Positions 21,596-30,983 are shown, numbered from the stretch's first letter. The stretch: DNA of 55,951 nucleotides from Paracoccaceae bacterium (GCA_007695345.1 REDZ01000088.1:1-55951), one strand, 5' to 3'. The notes: generated by a model from the sequence alone, not told the origin. Translations and numbers: made by a program.

Positions 21596-22550
21596 GCAGC
21601 AGATCCCCCTTGATCCCCCTGGTCAGATACACTGTGGCCTGTTCGGCCAGCGCAGGCGCCATCAGATAGCCGTGCCGGAACAACCCGTTCAGATGCAGCA
21701 CCTGCCCGCGAACAGTCACGCGTGGCACATTGTCGGGATAGGCCGGACGCAGATCGGCGCCTGTTTCCAGCAATTCAGCCTCGGCAAAGCGCGGATCAAG
21801 CGCATAGGCCGCGCTCAGCAACTCCAGCACGGCCCGCGCCGATACACCGCGCCGGTCGTGGCTTTCCACTTGCGTGGCGCCCAGCATGAACACCCCGCCC
21901 GCGCGCGGCACGATGTAGATAGGATGGCGCGGATGCAGCAGGCGCACAGGGCGCGACAGCCGGATTTCAGGCGCACGCAGCACCACCATTTCGCCGCGCA
22001 CCCCGCGCAGCCCCGGCAGTTCTGCGGCCATGCCGCGCGCGTCGATCACCGGGCCGCGTATGTCCTGCGGCATGGCCTCGGCCTGTTCGATCTGGACCCC
22101 GCGCGCGGCCAGCGCCGTGACCAGATCGGCGAGCGCGGCGCGCGGGTCCAGATGCGCCTCTTGCGCAAAGAAGAGCGCGGCCTTGGGCGTGCCCAGATCG
22201 GGTTCCAGCGCGGAGAGATCATCAATGGCGCGATACCCGGTGGTGCGGCGCGCGAAGCGATCCAGCTCGGCCCTGTCGCGCTGCAACGCCACGACCAGCG
22301 AGCCGCGCTGCGCAACCGAGGTCACCCCCTCCCAGAACGCCGCCGCGCGCTGGCCATGGCCGACAATGGCGGGTTCGGCAACGGCCCCCTCGCAAAAGGG
22401 TGCGAGCATCCCCCCGGCCCACCACGAACAGCCATGCGGCCCCGGCGCGCCGTGGCGGTCGATCAGGCGCGGGGTCAGGCCCGCGCCCAGCAAGGCATGG
22501 GCCGCGCACAGACCGGCCACGCCCGCGCCGAGGATGGTCACATCAGACAT
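21585..22550 (-). CDS. thiO: Glycine oxidase ThiO
   Basis: FAD-dependent amine oxidase (321 aa) that oxidises glycine to the iminoacetate needed by ThiG. The N-terminal dinucleotide motif TILGAGVAGLCAAHALLG and the C-terminal LRPAYPDNVPRV region, corresponding to the substrate-facing part of DAO-fold oxidases, are visible. The start at 22550 (MSDVTILGAG) overlaps the thiD stop by eight bases; the frame is open further upstream only because it runs through thiD. Confidence 0.92.
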   Translation of the reverse strand: MSDVTILGAGVAGLCAAHALLGAGLTPRLIDRHGAPGPHGCSWWAGGMLAPFCEGAVAEPAIVGHGQRAAAFWEGVTSVAQRGSLVVALQRDRAELDRFARRTTGYRAIDDLSALEPDLGTPKAALFFAQEAHLDPRAALADLVTALAARGVQIEQAEAMPQDIRGPVIDARGMAAELPGLRGVRGEMVVLRAPEIRLSRPVRLLHPRHPIYIVPRAGGVFMLGATQVESHDRRGVSARAVLELLSAAYALDPRFAEAELLETGADLRPAYPDNVPRVTVRGQVLHLNGLFRHGYLMAPALAEQATVYLTRGIKGDLLHED

Positions 22551-23346
22551 TGCGCCAGGCTTCATGGAAATGATGCACCGGCCCGCGCCCGGACCCGACC
22601 TGCAGCCCGTCCGCCGCTGCGATCGCGCCTTGCAGATATCCATGCGCGCGGATCACGGCCTGCTCCAGCCCCAGCCCCTGTGCCAGCCCGGCGGCAATCG
22701 CAGCCGACAGCGTGCAGCCTGTGCCATGGGTGTTGCGGGTCGCCTGACGGGGGGCGGAAAGCCGCGTGATCCCGGTTTCGGCAATCAGCAGGTCCACGCA
22801 GTCTGTGCCGCTGGCATGGCCACCCTTCATCAGCACCGCCTGCGCACCCATCTCGCGCAGGGCATGGCCCTGGCGGGTCATCTCGGCCTCATCTCCGGCG
22901 GGCGCGCAGCCCAGCAGATCACCCGCTTCGGGCAGGTTCGGCGTCAGCAGCGTGGCTTGCGGCACAAGCTGGCGGCGCAAGGTATCCAGCGCGTCCTGCG
23001 GCAACAGCCTGTCGCCCGATTTCGCCACCATCACCGGGTCAAGAACCACCGGCAGGTTGCGCCCGTCCAGCCCCTTTGCCACAGCCGCCATCGCGTCGCG
23101 CCCGCCCAGCATGCCCAGCTTGGCGGCGCGGATGTCCAGATCGTCGAACACGGCGGCGATCTGGGCCGCGATCATGGCGGGGCTGGCGGGCTCGACCCGC
23201 GTCACAGCGCGGGTATTCTGCGCGGTCAGCGCCGTGATGACGCTCGCGCCATAGACTTGCAGTGCGGAAAACGCCTTCAGATCGGCCTGAATACCCGCGC
23301 CACCGCCCGAATCGGACCCTGCTATCGTCAGTGCTATCGGAACCAA
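22543..23346 (-). CDS. thiD: Hydroxymethylpyrimidine (phosphate) kinase
   Basis: Ribokinase-fold enzyme (267 aa) that phosphorylates hydroxymethyl-pyrimidine twice. Motifs are IALTIAGSDSGGGAGIQADLK (first line of the active site), VVLDPVMVAKSG and the anion-hole motif NTHGTGCTLSAAIAAG. I choose the TTG at 23346: AAGGGGGG lies seven bases upstream and the protein then starts directly with the conserved strand. The only upstream ATG, at 23433, is inside the TPP riboswitch and cannot be the normal start. First gene of the thiD-O-S-G-E-F-tenA operon. Confidence 0.94.
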   Translation of the reverse strand: MVPIALTIAGSDSGGGAGIQADLKAFSALQVYGASVITALTAQNTRAVTRVEPASPAMIAAQIAAVFDDLDIRAAKLGMLGGRDAMAAVAKGLDGRNLPVVLDPVMVAKSGDRLLPQDALDTLRRQLVPQATLLTPNLPEAGDLLGCAPAGDEAEMTRQGHALREMGAQAVLMKGGHASGTDCVDLLIAETGITRLSAPRQATRNTHGTGCTLSAAIAAGLAQGLGLEQAVIRAHGYLQGAIAAADGLQVGSGRGPVHHFHEAWRNV

Positions 23347-23413
23347 TTGCCGCCCCCCTTGCGCGTGTCGCCAGTGCAGGGAAACGGATCTCGCGCAATC
23401 TCGCGCCGTCTTC

Positions 23414-23497
23414 ACCGTTCCCTCCGCCGGCATGATCCGGATCAGGTTCGATGGGTTGGCTTGCGCCTCTCAGCCCCTTGCAGAGCACCCCAACGGT
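23414..23497 (-). promoter_or_regulatory. TPP riboswitch (THI element)
   Basis: The minus-strand transcript has the conserved CTGAGA segment, AACCTGATCCGGATCATGCC and GGAGGGAA, closed by P1 (ACCGTT at 23497-23492 with AACGGT at 23419-23414). It lies 67 bases before the thiD TTG start. Thiamine pyrophosphate binding should lower expression of the thiamine operon. Because the thiD ribosome site is close and no T-rich terminator is obvious after it, control of translation initiation is likelier than termination. Confidence 0.95.
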
Positions 23498-23506
23498 TAC
23501 AGGACA

Positions 23507-23535
23507 GACATAATCGCAGATGATCGCGGTGACAA
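23507..23535 (-). promoter_or_regulatory. Candidate promoter of the thiamine operon
   Basis: Minus-strand -35 TTGTCA (23535-23530), 17-base spacer, -10 TATGTC (23512-23507). Transcription would begin within a few bases of the riboswitch P1 stem, as expected. Confidence 0.6.
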
Positions 23536-23590
23536 GCCGATGCGCCCCCGATCGCGGCCTTGGGCAAGCGGCACAGCACCAACCCCCATG

Positions 23591-23620
23591 GCTTCATCTT
23601 GCCAAAAATACTCAAATACA
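23591..23620 (+). repeat. Intergenic repeat copy B
   Basis: GCTTCATCTTGCCAAAAATA followed by CTCAAATACA matches the element at 33781-33810 at 27 of 30 positions and a looser relative at 4747-4769. All three lie between genes. It is too AT-rich and too similar to be chance. Function unknown. Confidence 0.65.
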
Positions 23621-23742
23621 CCGCCGCGGCTCTCGCCCGCCCCATCCGTGGTGCCGCGCAGCGCCCGTCCGGTTTCTTATCTGGACAATCGCCATGCGTC
23701 TGACTGCGGGCGCGCGCCAAGGTTCCGCATCCGCCGATCTAC

Positions 23743-24252
23743 ATGGCCGGCGTCTCGCTGGTCAGTATCGCGCTGGCTGCGTATAAGGGTCTGCCGCTCC
23801 TCTATGCGCTAGCGCTCAACGAGGAACGGCAGTTTGTTCCCCAATCGCGCGGCCTTGGCCCCTGTGCGCTTGGCCCGGTGCTGCAGGTCTGGCCCGAGCG
23901 CATGTATTACAGAGGCGTCGCGCTGGGGGCGACGGACTGGATCATCGACGCGCATGTGTTGGGCGGCGCGCCTGTGGATGCGCTGGCCCATGCACCCGGC
24001 GGGTGGACACAGGCGCTGCGCGCGCCGGGCGTCTGGCAGGGCGGCGCGCGCGCACCGTGTTACGGCAGATCATCCATATCGATCCTGTCTGCAATATCGG
24101 GCGCGATCAGATCGGCATGCAGCGCCAGCAGGACCAGCTTGGCATCAAAGGTGTCACCCGCCTCCAGCGCGTCCTCGAACCGCGCGTCCTGCAGCGCGGT
24201 TTCTGCTGCACTGTTGGTTTCGGTGAAATGCTCCGCCCCCAGCATGCAATAG
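23743..24252 (+). CDS. Uncharacterised open frame, possibly a gene remnant
   Basis: The first 105 or so codons (to about 24059) have coding-like composition, mostly G or C at third positions, and read like a protein: a hydrophobic start (MAGVSLVSIALAAY) followed by WPERMYYRGVALGATDWIID. I do not recognise the family. After 24060 the frame merely runs antisense to the small minus-strand gene and becomes serine/alanine rich, so the natural C-terminus is not visible. No ribosome site precedes the ATG; in-frame sequence continues back to a TGA 14 codons upstream. It may be a 3'-truncated gene, a frameshifted relic or a spurious frame. Confidence 0.35.
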   Translation: MAGVSLVSIALAAYKGLPLLYALALNEERQFVPQSRGLGPCALGPVLQVWPERMYYRGVALGATDWIIDAHVLGGAPVDALAHAPGGWTQALRAPGVWQGGARAPCYGRSSISILSAISGAIRSACSASRTSLASKVSPASSASSNRASCSAVSAALLVSVKCSAPSMQ

Positions 24253-24443
24253 CCCATCAACTTCGCGGAATGGGCCAGCATCGCATCGCGATTGTGGTCA
24301 TCGACCTGGCGCCTGGTCAACTGGATCACGGTCAGCTTGACCGGCTCGGGAATTTGCAGCGGATGCAGGCCCACGGCGCGGAACGCATCATCCAGCGCCC
24401 TCATGGCGGTGGATTTGCCCAGCATGTCGAACAGACGAAACAT
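24060..24443 (-). CDS. Conserved-looking hypothetical protein, 127 aa
   Basis: A soluble, acidic protein (MFRLFDMLGKSTAMRALDDA at the start, ADRIDMDDLP at the end) with no signal peptide or membrane segment. The middle (DDHNRDAMLAHSAKLMGYCM) looks helical. The composition is balanced, unlike the arginine-rich shadow frames of this genome, so I think it is real, but I cannot assign a function. It is divergently placed to the sensor kinase at 24658, with 214 bases between them, and lacks a clear ribosome site. Confidence 0.65.
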   Translation of the reverse strand: MFRLFDMLGKSTAMRALDDAFRAVGLHPLQIPEPVKLTVIQLTRRQVDDHNRDAMLAHSAKLMGYCMLGAEHFTETNSAAETALQDARFEDALEAGDTFDAKLVLLALHADLIAPDIADRIDMDDLP

Positions 24444-24657
24444 GGTGTGTGTATATCAGATCATAAGCGCGGCGACATCCGCATTTCGACAGGGGACCCC
24501 GGCGCCCCGGCACGAACAATGCGTTTTGCCCGGCCAGATGCGACGAACGAATTGCCGTGCGCGCGGAATTTCGTATGATCCGGCCCATGGTGATGGTGCT
24601 GATCCCCGCGCAAGACACGACCCTGTGGCCCGCCCGCTCTGATGTCGAGGGTGGTGC

Positions 24658-26016
24658 ATGAGCGACCGTCCGGCCCTGCACACTGTCCCGGTATGGCGGC
24701 GATACGCGCCATTTGTTCCGGTGCTGGTGGTCTTTCTCGGATCGCTGGCCTTTGCGCTTGCCAAATCCTCGGAACTGGAACGCGACATGCGCATCGCGGC
24801 CACGCAGAACATGTTGTGGGTCATCAGCCAGACGCAGATGGAGCTTCAGTCGCTGACACTTGCCGCGTCTGTCCCCGACCGCGAGGATGCCGAGATCGCG
24901 CAGCGTTTCGATCTGACTCTGGCACGCCTGAGCATGCTGCAGGAGGGACCGCAGGCGCGCTATCTGGACACGCTGGGCCATCTGGACAAGGTCCGCGCCA
25001 TGACCGATGAGATGCTGGCGCTCGACCCGCTGGAAAACGGGCCTGACCCGGCGCTGCACGACGCGCTGGCCGCGCTTGGGGCGCAGCTGACACCGGGCAT
25101 CAACCGGATCGCGAATGACGTGATGATCAAGGACTGGGACGAGGCGGCCGGGCGCCTTGACGCCTATCGCGAAACCCAGCGGCTGATCATGGCGGCCGTG
25201 GTGCTGTCGCTGCTGACCGCGCTGGCGATATCGGGGCTGTTGCTGCGCAAGCAGCGGCAATTGCATCAGGCCGATGTCGAGAATCTGCGCGCGACTCGCC
25301 TTTTGGAACAGGAACGCGATGTTGCGAGCATGTATCGTGATTTCGCGGCCATCGTGTCGCATCAGTTGCGCACGCCGCTCAGCCTGATCGACAGCGCGAT
25401 GCACCGGCTGGAGCGCAAGGGGGACAAGATCACGCCGCAGGACGTGATCGAGCGGCGCGAGATCGTTTCGGGTGCGATCGGGCGGCTGACCCATCTGAGC
25501 GATACGGTGCTGCTGTTGGCGCGGTTGGACAATGATCAGTTGCAGGCGGCCTTTGCGCCGGTGCAGCTGGACCAGCTTTCGCAATCCACCCTGGCTGATG
25601 CGCAGATACGCTATCCGGGCCGGACGTTAACGATGACAACCGAAGCCGGAGCGATGACGGCGCTGTGCGACGCACATCTGGCCGGGCATGTGCTGGAAAA
25701 CCTGGTGTCGAACGCATTGAAATTCAGTGACGAGGGACACCCCGTCGAGATCCGCGTCTTCAGGCGCGGTGAGCAGATCGCCTGCGAGGTCAGCGACAAG
25801 GGTGCGGGGATCGCGCTCAAGGATCAGCCCCATGTGTTCGACCGGTATTACCGGGGTGCCGTGCAGAAGGATGGCGCCGGGCTGGGCCTGTCGCTGGCAC
25901 AGGCGCTTGCAGAAGTGCAGGGAGGGCGGATCAGCTTTCGCACCGTGCCGGGCAAAGGGTCGGTCTTTACCTTCTGGCTGCCTGCGGCAGATGCTCAGCC
26001 CGCGCGCGATGCGTGA
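24658..26016 (+). CDS. Membrane-bound sensor histidine kinase (orphan)
   Basis: A 452-aa kinase with two membrane segments (about residues 17-36 and 176-196) enclosing a periplasmic domain of about 140 helical residues. HisKA follows with His235 in AIVSHQLRTPLSLI, then the HATPase domain with ENLVSNALKFSDEG (N box), DKGAGIA (G1) and GAGLGLSLAQAL (G2). No response regulator gene adjoins it, so its partner is elsewhere. The periplasmic part is rich in acidic and leucine residues and resembles no ligand-binding fold I can name. Confidence 0.92.
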   Translation: MSDRPALHTVPVWRRYAPFVPVLVVFLGSLAFALAKSSELERDMRIAATQNMLWVISQTQMELQSLTLAASVPDREDAEIAQRFDLTLARLSMLQEGPQARYLDTLGHLDKVRAMTDEMLALDPLENGPDPALHDALAALGAQLTPGINRIANDVMIKDWDEAAGRLDAYRETQRLIMAAVVLSLLTALAISGLLLRKQRQLHQADVENLRATRLLEQERDVASMYRDFAAIVSHQLRTPLSLIDSAMHRLERKGDKITPQDVIERREIVSGAIGRLTHLSDTVLLLARLDNDQLQAAFAPVQLDQLSQSTLADAQIRYPGRTLTMTTEAGAMTALCDAHLAGHVLENLVSNALKFSDEGHPVEIRVFRRGEQIACEVSDKGAGIALKDQPHVFDRYYRGAVQKDGAGLGLSLAQALAEVQGGRISFRTVPGKGSVFTFWLPAADAQPARDA

Positions 26017-26024
26017 CGCCCGGT

Positions 26025-26849
26025 TCAGAGCGCGCTGGTCAGCATGCGCAGGGCGGTCAGGCACAGGAACACGGCAAAGGCGCGCTTGATCCAGACAGGT
26101 TGCAACGCGTGCGCGAGCCGCGCGCCAAGCGGCGCGCACAGCACCGAGGTCGGCAGGATCAGCACCACGGCGATCACGCTGACATAGCCGATCGACAGGG
26201 GCGGTCGCCCCTCGGCACCAATGCCGAATACCATCATGGCCAGCGCACCGGGTGCCCCGATCATCAGCCCCAGCGCTGCTGCCGTTCCGACCGCGCGATG
26301 CACTGGCACCGAGAAAGCCGTCATAAGCGGTACCCCCAATGTCCCCGATCCGATCCCCATCATCGCAGATACAAAGCCGACGGTTCCGGCCATCGCGGGC
26401 TGCGCAGTGCGTCCCTCGGGCAGGGCAGGGGCGAGCATACGCGGCCGGGGGCGCGCCATGTTCCAGGCCACAAGCAGCGCGACCGTGCCAAAGACGACCA
26501 GCAGCAATGTGCCATCGACCAGCCCGGCCAATGTGCCCCCGGCCAGCGCGCCCAGCACCATCCAGGGCGCCCATCGGCGCCACAGCGCCATATCGACCGA
26601 CCCGCGGGCCATATGCGATCTGGCCGCGCTGAGCGCCGTGATCGCGACTGTGACCAGTGATGTGCCGACAGCCACCTGCATGCCCAGTTCCGGCGTGTAG
26701 CCAAGCACTGTAAACATCCAGAACAGGACCGGCACCACAACAATGCCGCCCCCCACGCCCAGCAATCCCGACAGGATACCCGCCACAACGCCTGTCAGCG
26801 TCAGGCCGAGCGCGAGCAACAGATAGGTTGTCATGGCAATCTCAGCCAT
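26025..26849 (-). CDS. TauE/SafE (TSUP) family permease
   Basis: Inner-membrane protein (274 aa) with about eight segments. The first shows the family motif GILSGLLGVGGGIVVVPVL and the second half repeats it as GFVSAMMGIGSGTLGVPLM, the internal duplication typical of TSUP proteins. Members export sulfite, sulfoacetate or other small organic or sulfur anions; nothing nearby indicates the substrate. The ATG at 26849 or at 26834 (MTTYLLLALG) could be the start; neither has a strong ribosome site. Convergent with the sensor kinase gene, nine bases apart. Confidence 0.88.
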   Translation of the reverse strand: MAEIAMTTYLLLALGLTLTGVVAGILSGLLGVGGGIVVVPVLFWMFTVLGYTPELGMQVAVGTSLVTVAITALSAARSHMARGSVDMALWRRWAPWMVLGALAGGTLAGLVDGTLLLVVFGTVALLVAWNMARPRPRMLAPALPEGRTAQPAMAGTVGFVSAMMGIGSGTLGVPLMTAFSVPVHRAVGTAAALGLMIGAPGALAMMVFGIGAEGRPPLSIGYVSVIAVVLILPTSVLCAPLGARLAHALQPVWIKRAFAVFLCLTALRMLTSAL

Positions 26850-27014
26850 TCGGATGGCCTGCTTTCCGGCCTGTGTCTGGGCAGGATGGGCAAAAGGGCA
26901 GCATGGGCGGGCAGGGTGGCATTATTGATCGGTCCTCAAGGCGTATGGCGCGCCACCGATAGCCGGGTTTGTCGCAGGCCGCCAGCTCTGGACGGGGCTT
27001 GCGGGGGTGATGGC

Positions 27015-30000
27015 TCAGCCGCGCGCGGCGACAGCCGTGACAAGGGCATCGGCCAGATCGTCGCGGCGGAAGGGTTTGCCCAGATGCCCGGAAAACCCGG
27101 CCTCCAGATATTCATCCACCTGATGCGACATGACATTGGCGGTGATCGCAAGCGCCGGGGACGGGGCCTGCCCTGCCGCGACCTCAAACTCGCGCAAGCG
27201 CCGCAGGGCGCTGATCCCGTCAAGTTCGGGCATCGAGATATCGAGCAGATACAGGTCGAACTGCCCCGCCTTCCAGGCTTCGAGCGCGGCGCGCCCGTCT
27301 TCGGCGAGTACCACCTCGACGCCAAGCCGGGCCAGCATGGAATTCAGGATCGTGCGGTTGGTGCGGTTGTCATCTGCGGCAAGCACGCGCAACCCGACCA
27401 GCGTGGACAGCGTGCGTGCGGGCGCAGCGGCGGGGTCGGGGCCTGCGCGCGCCAGTGGCACGCACACCCGCACCTCGGTTCCGACATCCGGGGTGCTGTC
27501 AACGTCGATCACCCCGCCCATCAGATCGACCAGCCGCCGGACGATGGACATGCCCAGTCCCGTCCCGCCAAAGCGGCGGGTCACTGTGCCGTCCGCCTGT
27601 TCGAAATCATCAAAGACGCGGGTGAGCTGTTCGTCCGTCATGCCGATCCCGGTATCGCGCACTGTCAATTCCAGCGAGTCTTTGGCACTTGTTGACAAAG
27701 TGACAGTCACACTGCCCGATTCTGTGAATTTCACTGCATTGCCGACCAGATTATGCATGATTTGTGCCAGCCTGCCGATATCCCCCAGCCGGGTTGCCTG
27801 CGCATCGGGCGTGACCACCAGATCAAAAACCAGCCCTTTTTCGCGCGCTTGCAACCCGTGCAGCGCCTCGACACGGGTGGCAAGTTCCGCCGGAACGAAA
27901 CTGGTCTGTTCCAGCGCAAGCTTGCCGGCCTCGATCTTGGACATGTCAAGCACATCGTTCAGCACGCCCAGCAGCACCTCGCCCGAGCTGCGGATGGTGG
28001 CCAGCATGTCGCGATGGCCGGGGTCGGACAATTCGCTTTCCAGCACCTGCGCCATGCCCAGCACACCGTTCAGCGGTGTGCGGATTTCATGGCTCATATT
28101 CGCCAGGAATTGCGACTTGGAGCGGTTGGCCGCCTCGGCCTTTTGCGCCGTCTGGCGCAGGGCCCCCTCGGCGGCGATATGGTCGGTGATATCATTGATC
28201 GAACAGACCACGCGCACATTCAGCCCATCTGTCGCGATGGGCGCGGCATTGACCGACAGCATCCGCCGCGCGCCGTCCGGCTTGGCAATCGAAAAGCGGA
28301 TATCACGAACGGTGCGCCCCTCGGCGATAACGCGGGAATAGGGAAGCTCTTCGGTCGGAAAGGGGCCGCCATCCAGCGCGGCGATGGACCATTCGGGCGC
28401 GTCAAAGGCCATGTCGTTGATCGCCGATGCCTTCAGCCCCAGAATGCGTTCTGCCTCGCGATTGGCAAAGATGATGCGTCCATCCCCATCCATCGCCGTG
28501 ATCCCGGAGGCCGATGTGTCCATCAGCCGTGCAAGATAGTCCCGCTCGACCGTCAGTTCGGTTTCAAGGCGCATCCGGTCGGTTATATCCAGATGGATGC
28601 CTGCGATCTTGAGCGGCGTGCCGTCCACATCGCGCGCCATGACCTGCCCGCGCGACAGCACCCAGACCCAATGGCCATTCTTGTGCCGCATCCGGATTTC
28701 ATTCGCGAAACGATCTGCCCCACCGGAAATCCGCGTGTCATGCTGCGCTTCCAGTGCCGCTAGGTCATCAGGGTGGACCAGATCGCGGAACCCGAATTCC
28801 GGACGCCCCTCCAGTTCCTCGCGCTCATAGCCCAGCATGGTCGCCCAGAGATCGTTGATCCGCATGTCGCGGGTTGTGACATCCAGCTCCCACGTTCCGG
28901 CGGCGGCCGCGTCGATGATTTCTGCCAGACGCTCTTCGGCGCGTTTCAGTGCCGTGATGTCGATATGCACACCGGCCATCAATTCCGGCCTGCCATCGGA
29001 TGACCAGCGCGCGACACGACCCCGTGACAGCACCCAGACCCAATCGCCATTCTTGTGGCGCATGCGCAATTCATACTCGAACTGGTCGGTCTTGCCGCCA
29101 AACACGCGCCCCAGCCTTTCATTGGCCATGGCCAGATCTTCCGGGTGCACAAGGCGCCGCCAGACATCGATGGTCAGCGGCTTCAATTCATCAAGCGTAT
29201 AGCCGACTATCTCGGCCCAGCGGGCATTGATCAGGTTGATGTCGCTGGGCAGGTGCCATTCCCATGTGCCGGCTTCGGCCCCGTGGATGATATCGGCGAG
29301 GCGACGCTCGGCTTCCTTGACCTCGGTAATATCGATGCGCATGCCGACCCGCCCGCCATCGGGTGTCGCGCGTTCAATGATCCGCATCCAGCGCCCGGCG
29401 ATCTGCTGTTCCATCGCGCCTTGATCGTTGCGATGGTGCTCCATCCGCTCGGCGACCCACGCGTCCTCGCGGCCTTTGGCCTCGGGCCAATCGCCACTGT
29501 CGACAGCGGCGCGCAGGATATCCTCGAACCGGGCGCCGGGCACCATGAGCGCGGCTGCGTTGGGAAAGACATTGCGATAGCGGGAATTGCACAGCACCAG
29601 CCGGTCATCAGCGTCGAAATAGGCAAAGGCGTCGGGCAATGCCTCGACCGCGAGCTCAAGCCGTCTGCGTGCGTCTGTGGCTTCGCGTGCAAGCTGTTCA
29701 AGCTGGGTGGCCTGTTGCTTGCGCTCGGTGATATCGGTCTCGATCGACACATAGCCTGTCAGCGTGCCGTCACTGTCATGCAGCGGTTGCAGGTCGATAT
29801 CGGTCCAGAATTCCGTCCCGTCGCGCGTGCGGCTGAGCAGTTCGGCCTGTGCAGGGCGACCAGCGGTCATGGCCTCTGCAAGCTCTGCGATCACAGCCTG
29901 ATCCGTGTCGGGCGCATGCAGCAGCTCTTTCGGGGTCCGGCCAAGGGCGTCGTCCAGACTCCAGCCTGTGCGCGCCTCGAAGGCCGGATTGACCCATTCG

Positions 30001-30983
30001 ATCCGGTCATCCAGCCCGATGATCATGACCAGGTCGCTCATGCGTCGCGCGATCAGGCCCAGCCGCTCGGCATCGCGGGCAAGGCGCCATTCTTCGGTGA
30101 CATCGCGTGACACGAACACATAGCCGGGTGCGGCACCGGGCAGATGCGGCGGGCGGGGCGACACCGTGACCGCGTAGCGCCGCCGCCCGCGCGGGGTGTC
30201 GGCCCAGAACGGGTGCGGCCCCGACCGGCCGGTGGCATCCACCTCTGCCATCGCGCGGCGGTTCAACGCGGCGATATCTGCGGGCACGACCTCTTCATGT
30301 GTCAGGCCGATCAGGCGATCAGCCGGCACCATCATCTGTCCGGGATCTGCCGTGTGCACCCCTGTATAGCGGCCATCGGCATCAACCTCGATCACAAGCT
30401 CCGGCAGCGCGCCGAGCGTGGCGCTCAGTCGGTCATGCGCTTCGGTCATGGCGCTGCGCGCGGTCGCGACCTTTTGCGTTGCATCGGCCTGAGCCATCAG
30501 CGTGCTGATCGCATTGGCCACCGCGTTCAGCAACGCCACTTCGCTGTGTCGGAACTTGCGGGGTCCCTTCAGGTCGTCCATGCCGACAAGCCCGGCGACC
30601 CGCTCCTCGATCAGCATCGGGAATGCCACCAGCGCACGCACACCACGGCGCTGCAGCAACGCCTTGCCAGGTGCGTCCTCGGGGAGTGCATTCACATCCT
30701 CGATCTCGATGGCCTGATCGGCGCTTACATGTTCCCGCCATGGCCCGATCTTGTCGCCGGGCTGGTCGAGCGAGGCGCAGGCATGATGCGCGATCCCCTC
30801 GGCATACCATTCATGCGTCGTCTCGGCGGCCTCGCCATCCGGACCTTGCCGGAACCGGCAGACAAAGCAGCGTTCCACCCCACAGAACCGGCCCAGCCGC
30901 GCCAGTGCATTGTTTATGGCGGCATCCGCATCCCACGGCGATTCGCGCAGCAGGTCGGACAGCAGCTTTACGGCCAGCGACAC
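27015..30983 (-). CDS. Hybrid sensor histidine kinase with GAF, six PAS modules, kinase core and receiver
   Basis: A soluble 1322-aa protein with no membrane segments. Order: N-terminal GAF domain (about 10-165), six PAS or PAS/PAC units (about 180-945, each ending in DITE/DITD-type linkers such as VSIETDITERK and AGVHIDITALKR), HisKA with His965 in NMSHEIRTPLNG, HATPase (HNLVGNAVKFTESG, DTGIGM, GTGLGMSIVRRL) and a receiver with Asp1248 in LLDISMPELDG. The fourth and fifth PAS units are close duplicates (MRHKNGDWVWVLSRG versus MRHKNGHWVWVLSRG). The GTG at 30983 is the first usable start in frame, without a strong ribosome site. A following phosphotransfer protein is not encoded nearby. Likely integrates several cytosolic cues. 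Confidence 0.93.
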   Translation of the reverse strand: MSLAVKLLSDLLRESPWDADAAINNALARLGRFCGVERCFVCRFRQGPDGEAAETTHEWYAEGIAHHACASLDQPGDKIGPWREHVSADQAIEIEDVNALPEDAPGKALLQRRGVRALVAFPMLIEERVAGLVGMDDLKGPRKFRHSEVALLNAVANAISTLMAQADATQKVATARSAMTEAHDRLSATLGALPELVIEVDADGRYTGVHTADPGQMMVPADRLIGLTHEEVVPADIAALNRRAMAEVDATGRSGPHPFWADTPRGRRRYAVTVSPRPPHLPGAAPGYVFVSRDVTEEWRLARDAERLGLIARRMSDLVMIIGLDDRIEWVNPAFEARTGWSLDDALGRTPKELLHAPDTDQAVIAELAEAMTAGRPAQAELLSRTRDGTEFWTDIDLQPLHDSDGTLTGYVSIETDITERKQQATQLEQLAREATDARRRLELAVEALPDAFAYFDADDRLVLCNSRYRNVFPNAAALMVPGARFEDILRAAVDSGDWPEAKGREDAWVAERMEHHRNDQGAMEQQIAGRWMRIIERATPDGGRVGMRIDITEVKEAERRLADIIHGAEAGTWEWHLPSDINLINARWAEIVGYTLDELKPLTIDVWRRLVHPEDLAMANERLGRVFGGKTDQFEYELRMRHKNGDWVWVLSRGRVARWSSDGRPELMAGVHIDITALKRAEERLAEIIDAAAAGTWELDVTTRDMRINDLWATMLGYEREELEGRPEFGFRDLVHPDDLAALEAQHDTRISGGADRFANEIRMRHKNGHWVWVLSRGQVMARDVDGTPLKIAGIHLDITDRMRLETELTVERDYLARLMDTSASGITAMDGDGRIIFANREAERILGLKASAINDMAFDAPEWSIAALDGGPFPTEELPYSRVIAEGRTVRDIRFSIAKPDGARRMLSVNAAPIATDGLNVRVVCSINDITDHIAAEGALRQTAQKAEAANRSKSQFLANMSHEIRTPLNGVLGMAQVLESELSDPGHRDMLATIRSSGEVLLGVLNDVLDMSKIEAGKLALEQTSFVPAELATRVEALHGLQAREKGLVFDLVVTPDAQATRLGDIGRLAQIMHNLVGNAVKFTESGSVTVTLSTSAKDSLELTVRDTGIGMTDEQLTRVFDDFEQADGTVTRRFGGTGLGMSIVRRLVDLMGGVIDVDSTPDVGTEVRVCVPLARAGPDPAAAPARTLSTLVGLRVLAADDNRTNRTILNSMLARLGVEVVLAEDGRAALEAWKAGQFDLYLLDISMPELDGISALRRLREFEVAAGQAPSPALAITANVMSHQVDEYLEAGFSGHLGKPFRRDDLADALVTAVAARG

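Noticed and set aside
24388-25584. 398-codon minus frame
   Set aside because: Antisense to the sensor kinase gene; repetitive Gln/Arg/His composition and no ribosome site.
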